A stretch of DNA of 64,000 nucleotides from Hymenopellis radicata. Taxonomy: Eukaryota > Basidiomycota > Agaricomycetes > Agaricales > Physalacriaceae. The stretch lies in assembly GCA_015501595.1 (NCBI GenBank), contig JADNRX010000043.1, positions 1 to 64,000 of the forward strand, given 5' to 3'. How positions within the stretch are numbered: position 1 is the first letter of the stretch; each line of letters opens with the position of its first letter. The translations under genes and the position numbers were made by a program. Below are positions 33,489-45,421 of this stretch, in pieces. The notes beneath the pieces were generated by a model, which saw nothing but the letters and a program-made list of their open reading frames with translations, made no database searches and was not told the DNA's origin.

Positions 33489-34573
33489 GAAACAACGTCA
33501 GCGTGTTGTGGGCGGATAGTTGCTATAAGCTCATGCATGTTATAAATGGATCACAACGTAGAAGCGACCCTGAAAATTGCGCGCCTGATTGTCAAATGGG
33601 GTAGTAGCGTACTTGATGAGGAAACAAAGTGATGGCATGCGCGAAAGAACAAAGGCGGTGGCGTGGGACATTGATCACGGCATCAGTAAGAAGGGCGGCT
33701 TGCGTTCTTACCGCCACAACATAACCTTCCTCGAACGCGAATGACTACAGTGCATCGCTATCACGATGATCAGCAATTGCTTGCAGTTGCATCATCAATA
33801 TGAATAACATGTAGGCCTGTATGAACTCACATTTCTATTACAAAGAAACCAATTCCGGCCTCACGTTCAAAAGGTTAGACCCAAAAAGAAGCACATATAT
33901 ATGCGTACGACCCAGATCCCATCCTCCGAACGGCATTCACCGTAATCAAGTAAGACGAAGCCAATGTGGCAAAGCTACTGCCCTGTGATTTCCCTTGTCA
34001 CGGACAGCTTACGTTCTGTCCAAAGTAACCCCATTTCCTATTGGCTATCCACGTCCTTTACAAGGCAAGGACCAGGAAAGAGCACAGCTAGAACCTTTCA
34101 GTTCGATCAAGGTACTCCGCACCGGCGCGCGCAGCTCGAACTGATTCACCGTCTTACTAGTCGACATCTACGCAAAGACAATGTGCTTCGTCCTCTACAT
34201 AGCAGACGGATATTCGTGTGAGCACCAAGTCGTCAAAAAAATACAGCGCGTACGTGTGTCCCCATCAAGAATAAATCGAGACTGAATGTGTCGACCTTAG
34301 GTGGACTGTAACAAACGTTTCTGCAAGCATTCAGCCAGTCATTTGGGACATAAGCATCCATGTGACAAGCTATGCATACAAATGTACGTTGTTGTACGCA
34401 TGGCGGTTTATAGCGCTCATTCATTTCTAGAATGTCTGAGGAGCAAACAGTGGTATTCAACGAGCTCCCATATCGATGCAACACTTGCCTCCACCCAGCG
34501 ACATAATCACCAGTACGCGCAAAGCATCTTTTATGCCGCCTGTGGAATAGTACGGTTGGAAAGACGAATTCTT
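33489..34573. other. intergenic; no supported gene
   Basis: About 1.1 kb. A plus-strand frame at 33964-34221 and others are short and without motif. Confidence 0.45.
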
Positions 34574-35960
34574 TTATAGTGCTGCAGTTGCTTGTACAGT
34601 TGCATATCCGAATGCCCGACTACTGTCATCCAACTCAAGCGTCTCATATCCCTCCGACATACGCCTCCACGCCGAACGCAGCATGCGGAGCTCTATTGTA
34701 CGATCCGCATTTTCATAAAGCGATGTAGGTTCGATGAACTCGCGTGTGGCGCATAAGTATCGAGGGCTCTTAAACATGTCGAGCTCCGTTTCCGACCGTG
34801 GATGCACGGCATACACGAATAAACCATCTAAGGGACCAATACAATGACCGACGACGAAGTCCCCAAGCCTTGTTTCGCATCGGATTGACATGCCGGTGCA
34901 CAGTATGACCGGACAATAGGTAATCACAAGAAACGCGTACCTGCTAACGCAATGAAAATACCAAGACAGCCCACATGGGTACGCGGGTACCCGAGGGTAA
35001 AATACATGTGGGGTGAACCGTAACCCAGGATCCACGGCATTCACAGACACAGGTGCGCCGTCTTGAATATAAGTCGTAGTGATGAGACTCCTGCTGCCAG
35101 TGATAATGGCGTGCGGACAGGAGCGACGATGAAACCTAGGTGGGAGAGACGGGCGAATCGGTCGCATAAAAACACACGCCACGCCAGGGGGATTGAAGTA
35201 GGTCGGATCATAATATGGGAAGACGGTGTGCGGATAAAACTGATTAGCCAAGGTGGGGCCGGAAAGGGTATTCAAATGTTGATTTGACTCTGAATCAAGA
35301 ATAGGTTTCGGAAAGAATAGGGCACGGTGATATTCATAAGGCAGCGTATACGTGTCCTGAAAGGTAGGCGGGGCCTCCAAAGCACGGGGATACCGAAATC
35401 CAAACGATGGGGCTGGAAGCACAACCGGAATCTCTGATGGTATTGGACCATCGTCGACGGGACGTACCTTTCAAAGCATGGTGTGTTGGTTAGATGATAC
35501 AGCGAGCGAAGTCTCAAGCTCACCACATTAGATGGCAAGGTTGACCCAGTAATTTGGATTGGTGGATGCAGGCCATCGAGTGTATTCTGCACAGTCACAC
35601 CGTACGGCTGTTCACCGCCTTAGTATGACATTCTAGAATGCGATATCCTCGGACATTACCTGGCTCAACATCTCGAAGGTCCGCGACCAGATCAAATGCT
35701 CGATAAGCAACCCTAATGTACGTTACTCAGTAAACCTTGTCAACGGCATCTAAAGTTACTTACCAGAGATGAATGCCTTGATGCAGGTGAAGAGGACCAG
35801 CGGTATCAAAGCAAGCAGCGAAGTTGCGCTTTTCAGCAGAAATCTGCCTAACGACAGCGACGTGGAAGCGGTTGTTGATACAGATTTGATTTATGAAGGA
35901 AGGGACGGATGCTAAACGCCCCATGTTGTCAGTGTAAAGGAAATGACCGAGTATCGGCAT
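34574..35960 (-). CDS. unrecognised protein, paralog of the gene at 36836
   Basis: The largest exon is 34574-35467 (298 codons). Its N-terminal half is Pro/Tyr-rich (TLPYEYHRALFFPKP, HTVFPYYDPTYF). The C-terminal domain reads LVITYCPVILCTGM, TRLGDFVVGHCIGPLDGLFVYAV, then FKSPRYLCATREFIEP. Upstream exons are likely: MPILGHFLYTDNMGRL at 35960, a YRAFDLVADLRDVEP piece near 35710-35660, and a short exon 35524-35586. The R-x-GDF-x-VG...L-x-G...PR-x-L...REF pattern is shared with the divergent gene at 36836-38160. No database family is recognised by eye. The joins of the first exons are uncertain. Confidence 0.55.
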
Positions 35961-36835
35961 ATAGCATAGTTCTATTGAGAGTTCGCCGCTCGTTCAATTG
36001 AATCAGCTAAAAGGTTGCCATGAGGAAAGAAGGAAAGTTACGTGAAGAATGCCACAACCATTTTATGGGGTACAAAGCTTTTTGAATGATGCACGCAGCG
36101 TCTATCGGAAGCCGAGAATATATCTAGAAATGTATTGTCTCATGACGCGGAAGAGTTCACAGCGGCTTACGACCCGTCTAGGGCTTAGAAACATTGAGGT
36201 ACTGTACCGTTTCGACCCCATGTTCGCATAACGCGTAACGCGGGGTCGAGAACCTAACTTACGCTAAAGCATAACGCATCACGGACCTTATTTTCAGGGT
36301 CCGTAAGGCCTAAAAAGGAAACTTTCGCTCCCGCCTATGGCGGGAGCATCCAAATATGGTAATTCCGGGTGGTGTGCCTGGTTACGAACTTGTTTCCTGT
36401 AAGTTCGCGGCATAACGCGTAACGCCCCGCGAACTTACGGTCGAAACGGTACAGTATACCATATTTATCATGGTATGAGACAATAATGACATAACAATAT
36501 TAAGTACATACTTAGTATGTGAGGAGCCTCTATAATCTAGACAGTGTATAATGTTCCACTGTTCATTCACGGCAATCACATTAGTACAGCATGCATGTGT
36601 CCACAAGCCCGCCTCGTATTACTTGATTAGAACGTGATATAATTGATGGAATAGTCGTGAATAAATGCGGTAAAGTCTTCCATCAAACCTGACTTTCCTT
36701 TTTAGGCAACGTTGCATCTGTTCCTATACAAGTACTCATGTCAATGAGGCGGCTCTCGCTAAAAGCGCGCTGTTTTCATTTCCTGTGTGTATCTAATAGC
36801 ATTCGCGCCGCACCTACCTTCACGCCCGGTACGAC
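35961..36835. other. intergenic region between head-to-head paralogs
   Basis: 875 bases that must hold both promoters; 253 of them are the MITE. An outer inverted pair (ATTGTCTCAT near 36134-36143 and ATGAGACAAT near 36475-36484) flanks the MITE and may be an older element end. Confidence 0.5.
36202..36454. mobile_element. TA-flanked MITE (Tc1/mariner-like), 253 bp
   Basis: The terminal inverted repeat CTGTACCGTTTCGACC (36202-36217) is matched exactly by its reverse complement at 36439-36454, with TA on both sides (36200-36201, 36455-36456). Inside are paired GCATAACGCGTAACGC motifs near each end and strong hairpins (GGACC...GGTCC; GCTCCCGCC...GGCGGGAGC). No ORF. A relative with similar ends interrupts the Helitron at 47332. 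It lies in the shared promoter region of two divergent paralogs. Confidence 0.85.
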
Positions 36836-38160
36836 ATGCCGATGAACGTTCTCCACTTACTCCACCCACTCACGCCGCGGAGTAAACAACGTCGGATTCC
36901 GAATGTGCGCCCACCGTTCGACAGTTCACGCATCATCGGACCTCAATGCCCTGTGCCGTCCAGGCTTTCCATACAAGTTGAGGTATGCATCCTTCAATGG
37001 TATTGTATGCACCAGGTTAACGGTTCATTCTTCATAGACGAGCCGGCTAAGCTTCACTGACTACGACTTGAATGTAGTCGCCAGGATGCGAACTAGCAGC
37101 GAGGACACCTCCGACACGCAGTCCTTGGCTACTCAACACACGATGCTGACGGACAACACCACTTCCAGTACGACTGTCCTCAACTCATTCAGTCACAGTG
37201 TAACGCAACAATCGGGCCGCGCCCGTTATCGAGTGAGATTGCTTTACTCTCCTTCATGCGTAAGAGCTCAATGATTAGCAGGGAGAGACGGCTACAGAAC
37301 CTGTTGATGTTGAAGATGTATTTGCTGCGATTCGAACCGGTTGGACTATCCCAACTATGCCGTCGGCAAAAACACCAATCTTCCGAACACGTATACCTGC
37401 GGACGACGTGGTCTGTGTTCCACCGAATGTCTCGCCGTCCCAAGAGCAGAGGATGCTCCAAAATCTCAGTTCTGTTTCTAACTATTCGTTACGCGACCGA
37501 TATCGGGAGCTGAAACCAGCCTACATACCCGCTGAATACCGATCCGCATATTCTCCACCTCTCATTTTTCGCCCTCCCACTGCAACATCCGACGTCTCCG
37601 CTCATCCAAGGCGCCCCGTGCCATCCGATTTTCGCATCCCTACTGCAAACGAAAATCGACCGGCTTCCTTAAAGCCGACGCACAGCAAATGGACATGCAT
37701 CCCCATGGCTATGAACTGTCGGACTCGGGAAGTCCGCTTCACCTCGACTCCCCGTCATTTTGAGGGCGTCCCAGTCGATTTATCGTACTTCATTCACATC
37801 GAAACGGATACCATCATCCTAGCCCTGCTTGACACGCCTGTCAAAATTGGAATAGGCTTTCATGGGTATTGTGCCAAACGCGTGGGCGACTTCATGGTTG
37901 GTGGATACTTCACCTCGCTGCGCGGCATACACGTATTTATGCTCATGCAACGACCGACGTCGAGTCAACCATCTACCTTTATGGGCCCCCGTCTACTTGC
38001 CGTGCCGCGAGAATTTGTCGAGAATCCAGACAAGGTCTTGCCAACGTTCGATATTCAAGAAAGCCAACTCATAAACGCAGAATGGGGTCACGTTTATAGA
38101 GGACGTCTGATGGAACGATTCGATGAGCTTCTGAATGCAGGTCTTGGATGCTTTATGTAA
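36836..38160 (+). CDS. unrecognised protein, paralog of the gene at 34574
   Basis: Exons 36836-36982, 37038-37232 and 37279-38160 join in frame to 407 residues, starting MPMNVLHLLHPLTPRSK. The N-terminal 180 residues are Ser/Thr/Pro-rich and probably disordered (TSSEDTSDTQSLATQH). The C-terminal domain reads CIPMAMNCRTREVRF, YFIHIETDTIILALLD, KRVGDFMVGGYFTSLRGIHVFML, FMGPRLLAVPREFVENP. It shares the GDF-x-VG and PR-x-L...REF-x-E motifs with the divergent neighbour. The domain is beta-rich and of unknown function; no catalytic pattern is obvious. The phase is clean at both introns. Confidence 0.62.
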
Positions 38161-38501
38161 ATCTACTCGCAAATTGCCATGTACTATGCTGTCTACGAAA
38201 TATATGTTGGATAAGTATCACAGCACTCAAATGTAGAAACCCATTCGAATACCTTTTCATCCAAGGTAGGTAATTGTATTGGGTATGCATGTCGCACTCG
38301 TGCATTACAGCAACTTTTCAGATGGCAAGTCAGTTGCAGTGAGAAATGGTGCGTCCACCATTGCGGTCGCCCCGCAAGTTACTCACCGCAGTCTACCTGT
38401 ACCACAATATTACCCTAGTCTATGCAAGGCACAACCATGGGTTTTGTCTGAATAATCCTCTGTTTAAATTGAGTCAAAGCAGCCAATTCATACGAAAAAC
38501 A
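38161..38501. other. spacer between gene and Helitron 3' coding end
   Basis: It should hold the 3' terminus of the Helitron (a hairpin and CTRR-type end on the minus strand). Hairpins such as TTGCGG...CCGCAA near 38373-38389 are present, but a convincing terminus was not found. Confidence 0.4.
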
Positions 38502-41282
38502 CTATCCTTTGGTGTACAATGCAAAGTGGCACCTAAATCCGTTCTCCACAACAGCGTCCACATGCGAAATACGATGAAGCCCGCCATTCCTACGCTGACC
38601 ATCGTACTCGTACCAACATCCATCGATAAGCAAACGAGCGGTAAAATGATTCAATCCTAGGTATATGACTGCGGCCAACCTATACGCAACATGTTCAACG
38701 CCGACGTCTACCACACACGACGCCGATACGTGAGCACCCGACATATCAGGACTATATTCCACACACATGACGGGAGGCGCTTCGTCGAGCGTCAGAAGTA
38801 GAGAAACCGGTTGTGTACAAGACTCTCCATGCGCCATCAATGTCATGTTGATCGTATTAACCGCAGTGGAACTTCGAAGAACAGCAGACCGAATGAAAAC
38901 AGTCATCCATTCAGTCATGGATGCTCCCATCATTGTTGACCAGCTTGACCCAGCACGAACATCTTCATAGAAAGACGGCGCGCAAACAGTAGAAAGGGAT
39001 GGAAGACCTGCAGTCGTAGACATTCGGCATCCAGCATCACAAGCAACAGTGACCGATACTCCATGCTTATACCCGCCAATTAACGCAGAAAGTAAGTCAG
39101 AGACCGCAGCCATCGTTAGTCCTCTGCGCGGGAATAACCCGGAATCGGCAGCATACAACACATCCCGCATGGTATCGCGTATATCGTCAAAAGGGCGGGA
39201 CGCCTCTCCAGCCTGGGCAATCGGCACAACAGACCAGAGATCCAGCAACGTTGACATTAGTACAGAGCTCCTTCCCAAATCCACGCGTACATCCGGCGGC
39301 AGACATGCCTGAAGGTAATACAGGACCGTGAATACAGTATCATAGGCACAAGACCAGTCGCAAGCGTCCCAGCGACACCCAAAGAACATGGGAAGTGATG
39401 CAGAACTCCCAACGATATGATCAGAGGAGAAGCCCGTGTTACGTAAACCAAAAGCACCCGTTTCTAGCGGACCGTTGTTCCGAGGTCGCTTGCTCCTTCG
39501 TTGACTACCAGCACTAGCGTCCTCAGGATCCACATCACTGTACCCACGCTTACTCCCACGAGAATCGACAGTCCCAAAAGATCTTGGGTCATTATCAGGT
39601 CGGTTTAAACCAAACCGTACACGTTTTCTTAATGACTCGTCTATGGATACATCATCAGCTCCGCGTTTTCTGTTCGTTTCGCCGGCAACCTCCACGGCAC
39701 CGTCACTCGATAGAAGTGTCGAAAAAACAGCATGCGTACCAGCTGCACACATATTTTCAGATGGATCACCGAACGGCACCCTACCAGCACTCTCTGTTCC
39801 GTTTTCGATGGCGTGTTTACGAGACGGCTTATTCGTTTTCTGCAAGGGTGCATTCAAAGAAGTATGTGCAGCAGACAGCGATACAGGCCGCGACTTCGTG
39901 ATGCGTCTCTTCTTCGCCTGCTCCCCTTGTTCACCATTAGACCGTTTACGTTTACGGGAATTGGACAGAGTCGACTGCCTCGAATCATCGTCATTTTCGT
40001 CAGCCGTACTCTTATATGCAACCGGGTACGGTGTCACTGTTATCGGATCCTCTAACGCGCGAATAGCACCAGCGGATAGGCCAAACTTAATGCGAGTATT
40101 AGCAGCCATCACGTTGAAACGTCGCATTTCGGCGGTCAAGTCGGCGGTCAGTGGCTTATTGAGCTGTTCCTTTCTTACTGGATGACGTATGAATAGTCCA
40201 GCTCGCGTTCTTGCCCGTGAGGCACCTACATACGCGGCCCAACCCCCTTCATGCAGAGATACCAATATCTCGTCCATGGTCTGACCCTGCGCGACGTGAC
40301 CCGTCATACAAAATCCGCCTTGAAATGGTAATTGATGTCTTGTTATAGTCCTCGTTATAGGATCGCCGTTCTCGTCAGGTATAGTACGCAGGAATGTCCA
40401 TGTCGATGGTTCTATCGGAAAGCACCCAGGCGGGAGACCCTCCAATTGAAAAGACTTGTTCTTAAACTCGACAATGGCAGCGGTGGCAATGGTGTATCCG
40501 TATTGATCAACAGTAAGTTCCACATGTCGCAATATCCCCTGAGCGCCGTTAGTGACTTTCAGATCAGTAGACAGGTTAACGCCACGCATGATCACGGGCA
40601 TCCCAATGTACATATGTAAGATGCCAGGCAATGAGTTGTCGGAGCTCAATGCTGATACATCCTTATTCAATAGCGCATATCTATCTTCCTTAGACAGCTG
40701 AATGCTAGACTTATCGATGATGTCTTGTGCGGCCACTGTAATAAGGTCCTTCTCGTTACAGTTTGATTTTGCTTTTATCGTGTTCATTGCGTGCCGCAGC
40801 GCGTTTTTCCGCACGATGGCCACAGCCTTTTTCCGCGAACCTTCACTCATGTCGAGGCCATCCTCCGCATACGCTGACTTCACCACGCGTGTATTGAATA
40901 GGTCGACATCATCCTGCGTGCACTGCCTGATGCGCAATCTGAATACCGCTTCCGCATAACGCACGTCATCCTTCATCCGCTCCTGGCGATGTAATTCCAC
41001 AACATCGGTAACCGAATTCCATGCCATACGACCGAGCCTACGCTTAAGATTCAACTCATCCGCAGTGAGACCTCTAATGCTCGAATATAACGGATGTCCC
41101 TTCACAGGAGGATACTGATACAAATCACCGCAGAAAATCACTATCATGCCACCAAACCACTTATTGTGAGCATTTTTCCCGTACCTACATGCTGCATCGA
41201 TGTCCGTCATTAATTCCTGCGAAATCAAGGACACTTCATCAAGCACCAAAACTTCTACGTCACGCCACTCAGACTGCAACTG
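38502..41282 (-). CDS. Helitron helicase C-half plus USP/OTU-like cysteine-protease domain
   Basis: This is the distal part of the split Helitron protein. Helicase motifs II to VI occupy roughly the first 370 residues of the open frame. Residues of about 648-938 form a separate domain: CRWDACDWSCAYDTVF with the candidate nucleophile Cys near residue 657, a hydrophobic helix after it, then LNHFTARLL with His near 891 and CWYEYDGQ with Asp near 906. This Cys ... His-F/Y-T ... W-Y-x-Y-D layout is that of ubiquitin-specific-type peptidases. Cysteine-protease domains (OTU, ULP) are known on other Helitrons and large TEs. They are thought to act on host ubiquitin-like modifiers, but activity here is an inference. 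Confidence 0.75.
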   Translation of the reverse strand, partial: QLQSEWRDVEVLVLDEVSLISQELMTDIDAACRYGKNAHNKWFGGMIVIFCGDLYQYPPVKGHPLYSSIRGLTADELNLKRRLGRMAWNSVTDVVELHRQERMKDDVRYAEAVFRLRIRQCTQDDVDLFNTRVVKSAYAEDGLDMSEGSRKKAVAIVRKNALRHAMNTIKAKSNCNEKDLITVAAQDIIDKSSIQLSKEDRYALLNKDVSALSSDNSLPGILHMYIGMPVIMRGVNLSTDLKVTNGAQGILRHVELTVDQYGYTIATAAIVEFKNKSFQLEGLPPGCFPIEPSTWTFLRTIPDENGDPITRTITRHQLPFQGGFCMTGHVAQGQTMDEILVSLHEGGWAAYVGASRARTRAGLFIRHPVRKEQLNKPLTADLTAEMRRFNVMAANTRIKFGLSAGAIRALEDPITVTPYPVAYKSTADENDDDSRQSTLSNSRKRKRSNGEQGEQAKKRRITKSRPVSLSAAHTSLNAPLQKTNKPSRKHAIENGTESAGRVPFGDPSENMCAAGTHAVFSTLLSSDGAVEVAGETNRKRGADDVSIDESLRKRVRFGLNRPDNDPRSFGTVDSRGSKRGYSDVDPEDASAGSQRRSKRPRNNGPLETGAFGLRNTGFSSDHIVGSSASLPMFFGCRWDACDWSCAYDTVFTVLYYLQACLPPDVRVDLGRSSVLMSTLLDLWSVVPIAQAGEASRPFDDIRDTMRDVLYAADSGLFPRRGLTMAAVSDLLSALIGGYKHGVSVTVACDAGCRMSTTAGLPSLSTVCAPSFYEDVRAGSSWSTMMGASMTEWMTVFIRSAVLRSSTAVNTINMTLMAHGESCTQPVSLLLTLDEAPPVMCVEYSPDMSGAHVSASCVVDVGVEHVAYRLAAVIYLGLNHFTARLLIDGCWYEYDGQRRNGGLHRISHVDAVVENGFRCHFALYTKG

Positions 41283-41320
41283 CATCAGGAAACGACCATG
41301 GGACTCAGGATAACTCAAGA
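41283..41320 (+). repeat. left terminal inverted repeat of the TIR element
   Basis: It begins CATCAGGAAACG and contains GGGACTCAGGATAACTC; it is imperfectly paired with 45384-45421. Confidence 0.75.
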
Positions 41321-41683
41321 GAACTCCCCAATGGTCAAGTCCTCCCAGAGCACCAGAGCAGATCAGAGCTGCTCTGGGTCAACCTGGACTGACTATGTGC
41401 AGACTGCATTCTCCAGAGCCTGCGTGAGTTATGTCTGAGTGATTTGAGCTTCCCACTGTAGAGCTGTTGTATTGAGTTGCATGAAGGTAAACTCAGGTTG
41501 CTTGGAATGACTCACATTCTATCCCGAGTCAGCCACGGCAAGCACATAACCCTACTCAAGCCTCCAACTTTGTTTTCCCAGACTCGGCCTTGAATCAATC
41601 ATGCATAATGTACATTACAATCTCCATACATAATGTTAAAGGTTTTCTCGATGTTCATGCTTAGTACTCCTTTAAATACAGTG

Positions 41684-42811
<1,128 letters not shown>

Positions 42812-43857
42812 TTAGCGAGTCGTCAGGTGAGCGCAGTTCGTCGCAGGAAAGCTATGGTCGCGAGTGGGCGACGACGAGCGCGTTGTTGAGGAGGAACCGC
42901 GTTCGTCGTCGGGAAGGATGCCCGGGTGGGGGAGCGGTGGGAGCCTGATCATACCGCAGCAAAGAAAGAGGCGAAAACGATGCATGAAGCTGAATCACGA
43001 AAAAATCAATAACATGTCGATCCAGGCAGAAAGAATGAACGTACTTGTCAATGCAGACCACAGTCTGCACACTCTCACATGTCGCCTCTCATCCTTGAAT
43101 CGGTCGTACGTCGTCCATGGAAGTTACCATCGCTGCGTTGGCACTTGCTGCCTCCATGAGTGCAGAGACGGGGCATCACAGGATCGTCATTCGTGACGCA
43201 CTTCGAATGGTCTGACAGCTCCAGATGCGACGACAACAAGATTAGGTCGCTGTGGAGAGACGGTCGCGTATGAGGCCCAAGCGGTGGTGGTAAGAATGAG
43301 ACCTTGAGGACAAAAATGCTGGTGCGATCACCACTCGGATGATCGGACCGGGCTGTTTTTGGCGACTTGGACGAGCTCCAGCGCGACAACGAAGACCGTT
43401 GACACCTTAAAATATTGCGGGATGAATTCCCGATGCTGGTCCAGACATTTTATTTTTTGGTCATTTTTTTGGTCTTCATGAAGATGATACGTACACTTAT
43501 CAGCGCTAACACTTGCTCAAGACACTATATGCAGTACGTCGGGCTGGCACAAATTCATACAAATGTTGAGTATGTTTACTTAGTCCTATTCCTTCTATTT
43601 ACGGCCCGCTCTGTCCCATCGTTCGACGTCAACGACGCGTTTGAACGATGACCGGATGACGGGACCGGCGATCCGAGCAGTGATCAACCGCTGTTTGGAG
43701 TCGTCGTCTCTCACCTCCCACCACCACCATCACCCATGCCGGCCACCGTTGTCAACGCATCTAGTGCGCTTTTTCCCCTTTCCGGTTACGTTCGTCCTCG
43801 ATGCCCATTGGACGACCGGGCTGTTTACGCCTAAGTTCAGAACGGGACGCACTCGTA

Positions 43858-44669
43858 GGATGTTGGCTCCGTCGACTTGGCAAACGTCGGCGTCAAGCAG
43901 CGCCTTGCCTTGTTGTACACCACAAGTGAGAGCTGGAGAAAGGGACACTGCGCCGTCTGCAGGCGGGCAGCGTTGCGGTGCGTTGTTCAAAATCATGTAC
44001 TTACTGCAAACTGATCATTTATGCATGCGCAGTCCTTCCATGGTCCCCTACTGCCCACCACTTCATCCAAGGACGACCCAGCCTCAAGCCGAACATGCCA
44101 CGTCGTCCTCACGTGCGTGTTGAATTTCTTCGATCGCAAGTCCAAGCCGATCGTCCACTTCTTTCTCCTTCCTCCACCCACGAACAAGTCCATCCGAAGG
44201 CTTGAACCTGCAGGTGAGTCCATCGTTGTTACTCTCCTTCACCAATAACTCTCCCTAGGCAAACACTTCAAACACTAATGAAAATGCCACCCAGCGCAAG
44301 CAGCAAGGACCACCCGCGTCGACGACGACAACCTCGATGCTACCCGCGACAACGACGACCCGCGACACGACCACGACCCACGACACGACCACGACCACCC
44401 CGACTACCTCGATGCCCACCCGCAACAACGACTCACGACAACGACCACCCGCAACCACGACAACCACCTGCCACCACGACGACCATCTGCGACAACGGCG
44501 ACCCCTTGTGACCATGACGAACAGGCCGCACTTCTGCGATGTTTGCGCCATCGACGGGAGAAGTCGGCGTCGAGCAGCGCTGGCCGCTGCATCCCATGCA
44601 TGGGTTCTGCTCGAGCGAGATCAGGAGGATTAGACGTCGCGCCGTCTGCAGGCGGGAACCGTTGCGGTA
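43858..44669 (-). repeat. diverged internal duplication in the TIR element
   Basis: Segments of about 125-135 bp at 43858-43980 and 44536-44669 share CTTGACGCCGACG-type and CGCCGTCTGCAGGCGGG words in the same order. On minus each begins in a GLN-like 'ALLDAD' frame. Between them, 44300-44480 is an ACGACn/CACGACC low-complexity tract. The source is unknown; they may be two copies of one captured exon. Confidence 0.55.
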
Positions 44670-45383
44670 AGTCGCCACCATCTCGTTCCTGCTCTTATGT
44701 TCCCGCTCTCATGCTTCCTCATCGCTTTCTTGCCCTGCATAGCCGAATTTCTTGATGGTACGTTGCCCCCTTTTTCTCTCCGCCAAATCGACTGACTCGA
44801 TGTTCTAGGTGGCCATGCTGCTGTGCACCTGTACGGACTGATTCAATTCTGAACCAGCAGGTGTATGTCGCCCCTCACGCTTTGACCTCAACTGACTGTT
44901 TCAGCAGATTCTAATTCATACTTCAGCACCGGTGACCCCCCAATTGATCAACAACAAGCGACAATGAACACAGCTGCCCGTTGCAAAGACTGCTGTGCTT
45001 GCTGACTGTGTCCCATATATATACTGTCGTTACATATTCGAATCGGGTCCTGAGTATCGCCTGTCTTGTATCCTTAGCTGTAAAGCAGTATAGTCTATTC
45101 ATTGCATTATAGAATGGAATTTGTTTATTAAAAACTGTTATCTCGATAATGCTTTGAGGAGTTTGCTCTTGAATTGAGGTTGGTCTCAGTTTGATTGAGG
45201 AGATCATACTTCGTGTGAGTGCCCTTGAGCTCACTTGAGGTGCATCTTAAGTTGATCTGGGAATGAGTTAGGTGGACTTCAAAGCAGCCTGAGTTAGGCT
45301 GCAGGTCTGAACCTTTCTCAGAAGCAACTTCTTAGCTTGACTACTCTCTTGTCTCATAGGCATCCCTGGTCAGTCACGGTCGT

Positions 45384-45421
45384 CCACAGTTATCCAGAGT
45401 CCCCAGACCCTTTTCCTGATG
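45384..45421 (-). repeat. right terminal inverted repeat of the TIR element
   Basis: The reverse complement begins CATCAGGAAAAGGG and contains GGGGACTCTGGATAACTG; it is paired with 41283-41320. Confidence 0.75.

Noticed and set aside
37862..38099. Open frames overlapping the 36836-38160 gene in other frames
   Set aside because: Shadows of the in-frame coding exon.
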